A stretch of 64,000 bases of DNA from an uncultured Bacteroides sp. (GTDB lineage Bacteria; Bacteroidota; Bacteroidia; Bacteroidales; Bacteroidaceae), in contig CALADS010000089.1 in the NCBI GenBank assembly GCA_937890825.1, positions 108,340-172,339 on the forward strand. The letters run 5' to 3'. Positions 63,354 through 64,000 of the stretch are shown one piece after another (positions within the stretch are counted from its first letter, which is position 1; each line of letters starts with the position of its first letter). Made by a program: the position numbers and the translations under genes. Under the pieces are notes generated by a model. The model worked only from the letters and a program-made list of their open reading frames with translations. It did no database searches and had not been told where the DNA came from.

Positions 63354-63389
63354 CACCTGCAAACATTCATTATTAATCCATATTTTTAT

Positions 63390-63782
63390 ATGAAATACGA
63401 AGTGATCTGCGTCTTTCTAGGTGGAGGTATCGGCAGCGTCGGACGATACCTAATACAAATGCTCCTACATGAGCGCATACTCCCCCATCAGTTTCCTTGG
63501 TCTACTTTTTGCGTAAACATCGTGGGCAGCCTGCTTATCGGCATAGGTTATACACTTTCCTCCCATCTGAACCTCTCTGCCGAAAGCCGCCTGCTGCTCA
63601 CCACTGGTTTTTGCGGAGGATTCACCACCTTCTCTACCTTCAGCCAAGACAGTGTATCATTATTGAAGCAAGGATACTACGAAACATTCGTTCTATACCT
63701 ATTATTGAGTATACTTTTAGGCATTTCAGCCGCTTTTCTAGGGGCTTTTGGGGCTGAAAATGCACTTTTTTTAAAGAAATGA
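63390..63782 (+). CDS. crcB: Fluoride exporter Fluc/CrcB
   Basis: A 130-residue, four-helix membrane protein that forms a dual-topology fluoride channel. Signatures are GGGIGSVGRYL near residue 11, the asparagine in STFCVNIVGSLLIG near 42, and GFCGGFTTFSTFSQD near 72 with the conserved Phe pair. The start at 63390 (MKYEVICVFLGGG) fits the family and the upstream -7 box. Single copy, as in most dual-topology Fluc genomes; no second copy is adjacent. Confidence 0.94.
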   Translation: MKYEVICVFLGGGIGSVGRYLIQMLLHERILPHQFPWSTFCVNIVGSLLIGIGYTLSSHLNLSAESRLLLTTGFCGGFTTFSTFSQDSVSLLKQGYYETFVLYLLLSILLGISAAFLGAFGAENALFLKK

Positions 63783-63803
63783 TAAAAAAAATCGTCCAAA
63801 GTA

Positions 63804-63834
63804 TTGCCAGTTTAAAAAAATATGCCTACCTTTG
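63804..63834 (+). promoter_or_regulatory. Promoter of the SRP RNA-tRNA unit
   Basis: TTG at 63804-63806, 20-base spacer, TACCTTTG at 63827-63834: both Bacteroides elements with proper spacing, 18 bases before the RNA 5' end. Confidence 0.8.
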
Positions 63835-63851
63835 CAACGCAAAACAAAAAC

Positions 63852-63947
63852 GGGTAAGTCCTATACGGCCAGCTCCCTTCGAATCCTCCAGGGCTTGATC
63901 GCAGCAAAGGTAGTTGGTTGTAGCGGCGCGATATAGTAAGCTTACCC
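63852..63947 (+). ncRNA. ffs: Signal recognition particle RNA (small type)
   Basis: About 96 bases with complementary ends (GGGTAAG at 63852-63858 with CTTACCC at 63941-63947) and inner pairing CTATA/TATAG. The apical part CCAGGGCTTGATCGCAGCAA followed by AGG carries the SRP domain IV asymmetric loop (CAGG on one side, AGCA on the other) that binds Ffh. It therefore reads as the 4.5S-type SRP RNA of Bacteroidetes. End positions are estimated from the terminal helix. Confidence 0.82.
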
Positions 63948-63951
63948 ACCC

Positions 63952-64000
63952 GCCTCTTTAGCTCAGTTGGCCAGAGCACGTGATTTGTAATCTCGGGGTC
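63952..64000 (+). tRNA. tRNA-Thr(UGU), 5' part cut by window edge
   Basis: Acceptor strand GCCTCTT, D-stem GCTC/GAGC, and anticodon arm CGTGA-TTTGTAA-TCTCG give anticodon TGT (Thr) with one T-T mismatch in the anticodon stem. The variable and T arms lie outside the window. Only 4 bases separate it from the SRP RNA, so both probably come from one transcript. Confidence 0.88.

Noticed and set aside
63354..63389. Fluoride riboswitch ahead of crcB
   Set aside because: The leader between the -7 box and the start is too short and lacks the conserved riboswitch core.

Overview
The window reads as chromosome from a gut Bacteroidales bacterium, most likely Bacteroides or Phocaeicola. Evidence: SusC/SusD pairs and a one-protein hybrid two-component regulator; a MurF-alanine racemase fusion; a two-domain HisB; a DPP4-type S9 peptidase next to lipA; and promoters that repeatedly carry the Bacteroides -7 element TAnnTTTG, some with a TTTG/TTG -33 element 19-20 bases upstream. 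No rRNA genes, prophage, transposase or CRISPR array were seen.

Layout. 1-13.1 kb is housekeeping: a cut MalY/PatB lyase, a Cof-type phosphatase, a Pif1-like helicase, a YciO-like protein, nagB, a flavodiiron protein, a radical SAM protein, DPP4, lipA, a membrane protein with a degenerate Nudix-like domain, an RsmI-like methylase and fabI. 13.3-41.7 kb is a large pectin (homogalacturonan/rhamnogalacturonan) utilisation locus: GH28, a DUF4861 protein, GH43, SusC, SusD, a SusE-position surface lipoprotein with a beta-helix, an esterase, an HTCS regulator, an oppositely transcribed operon GH105 / CE8 / CE12-CE8 fusion / CE7-like esterase, then an orphan PTS-type EIIC, a KduI with a signal peptide, and an ExuT-like MFS transporter. 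42.0-50.1 kb holds a probable small RNA, a Dna2-like nuclease-helicase, tatC/tatA, murF-alr and a GSCFA protein. 50.1-57.4 kb has a sensor kinase, a sigma54-dependent regulator and a TolC-family channel behind a probable sigma54 promoter with paired upstream sites, then a TonB-linked outer membrane protein. 57.5-62.2 kb is the his operon hisGDCB with a leader peptide and attenuator-like hairpin. The end carries a decayed thioesterase fragment, a DUF2490 protein, crcB, the SRP RNA and the start of tRNA-Thr(UGU).

How the genes work together. In the pectin locus the methyl- and acetylesterases strip the polymer, GH28, GH43 and GH105 cut it, SusC/D and the third lipoprotein capture and import fragments, the HTCS senses a released oligosaccharide, and KduI plus two transporters feed the unsaturated uronate branch toward KDG. 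No pectate lyase, KduD or KdgK/KdgA gene is in the window, so the pathway must be completed elsewhere.

Most unusual signals: (1) the exported KduI beside an orphan EIIC; (2) intergenic arrays of diverged direct repeats with exact 11-, 21- or 22-bp period, i.e. one or two helical turns, at several separate places; (3) a compact sigma54 circuit for tolC; (4) a his leader peptide with terminator; (5) an unannotated small RNA with promoter and terminator at about 42.0 kb.
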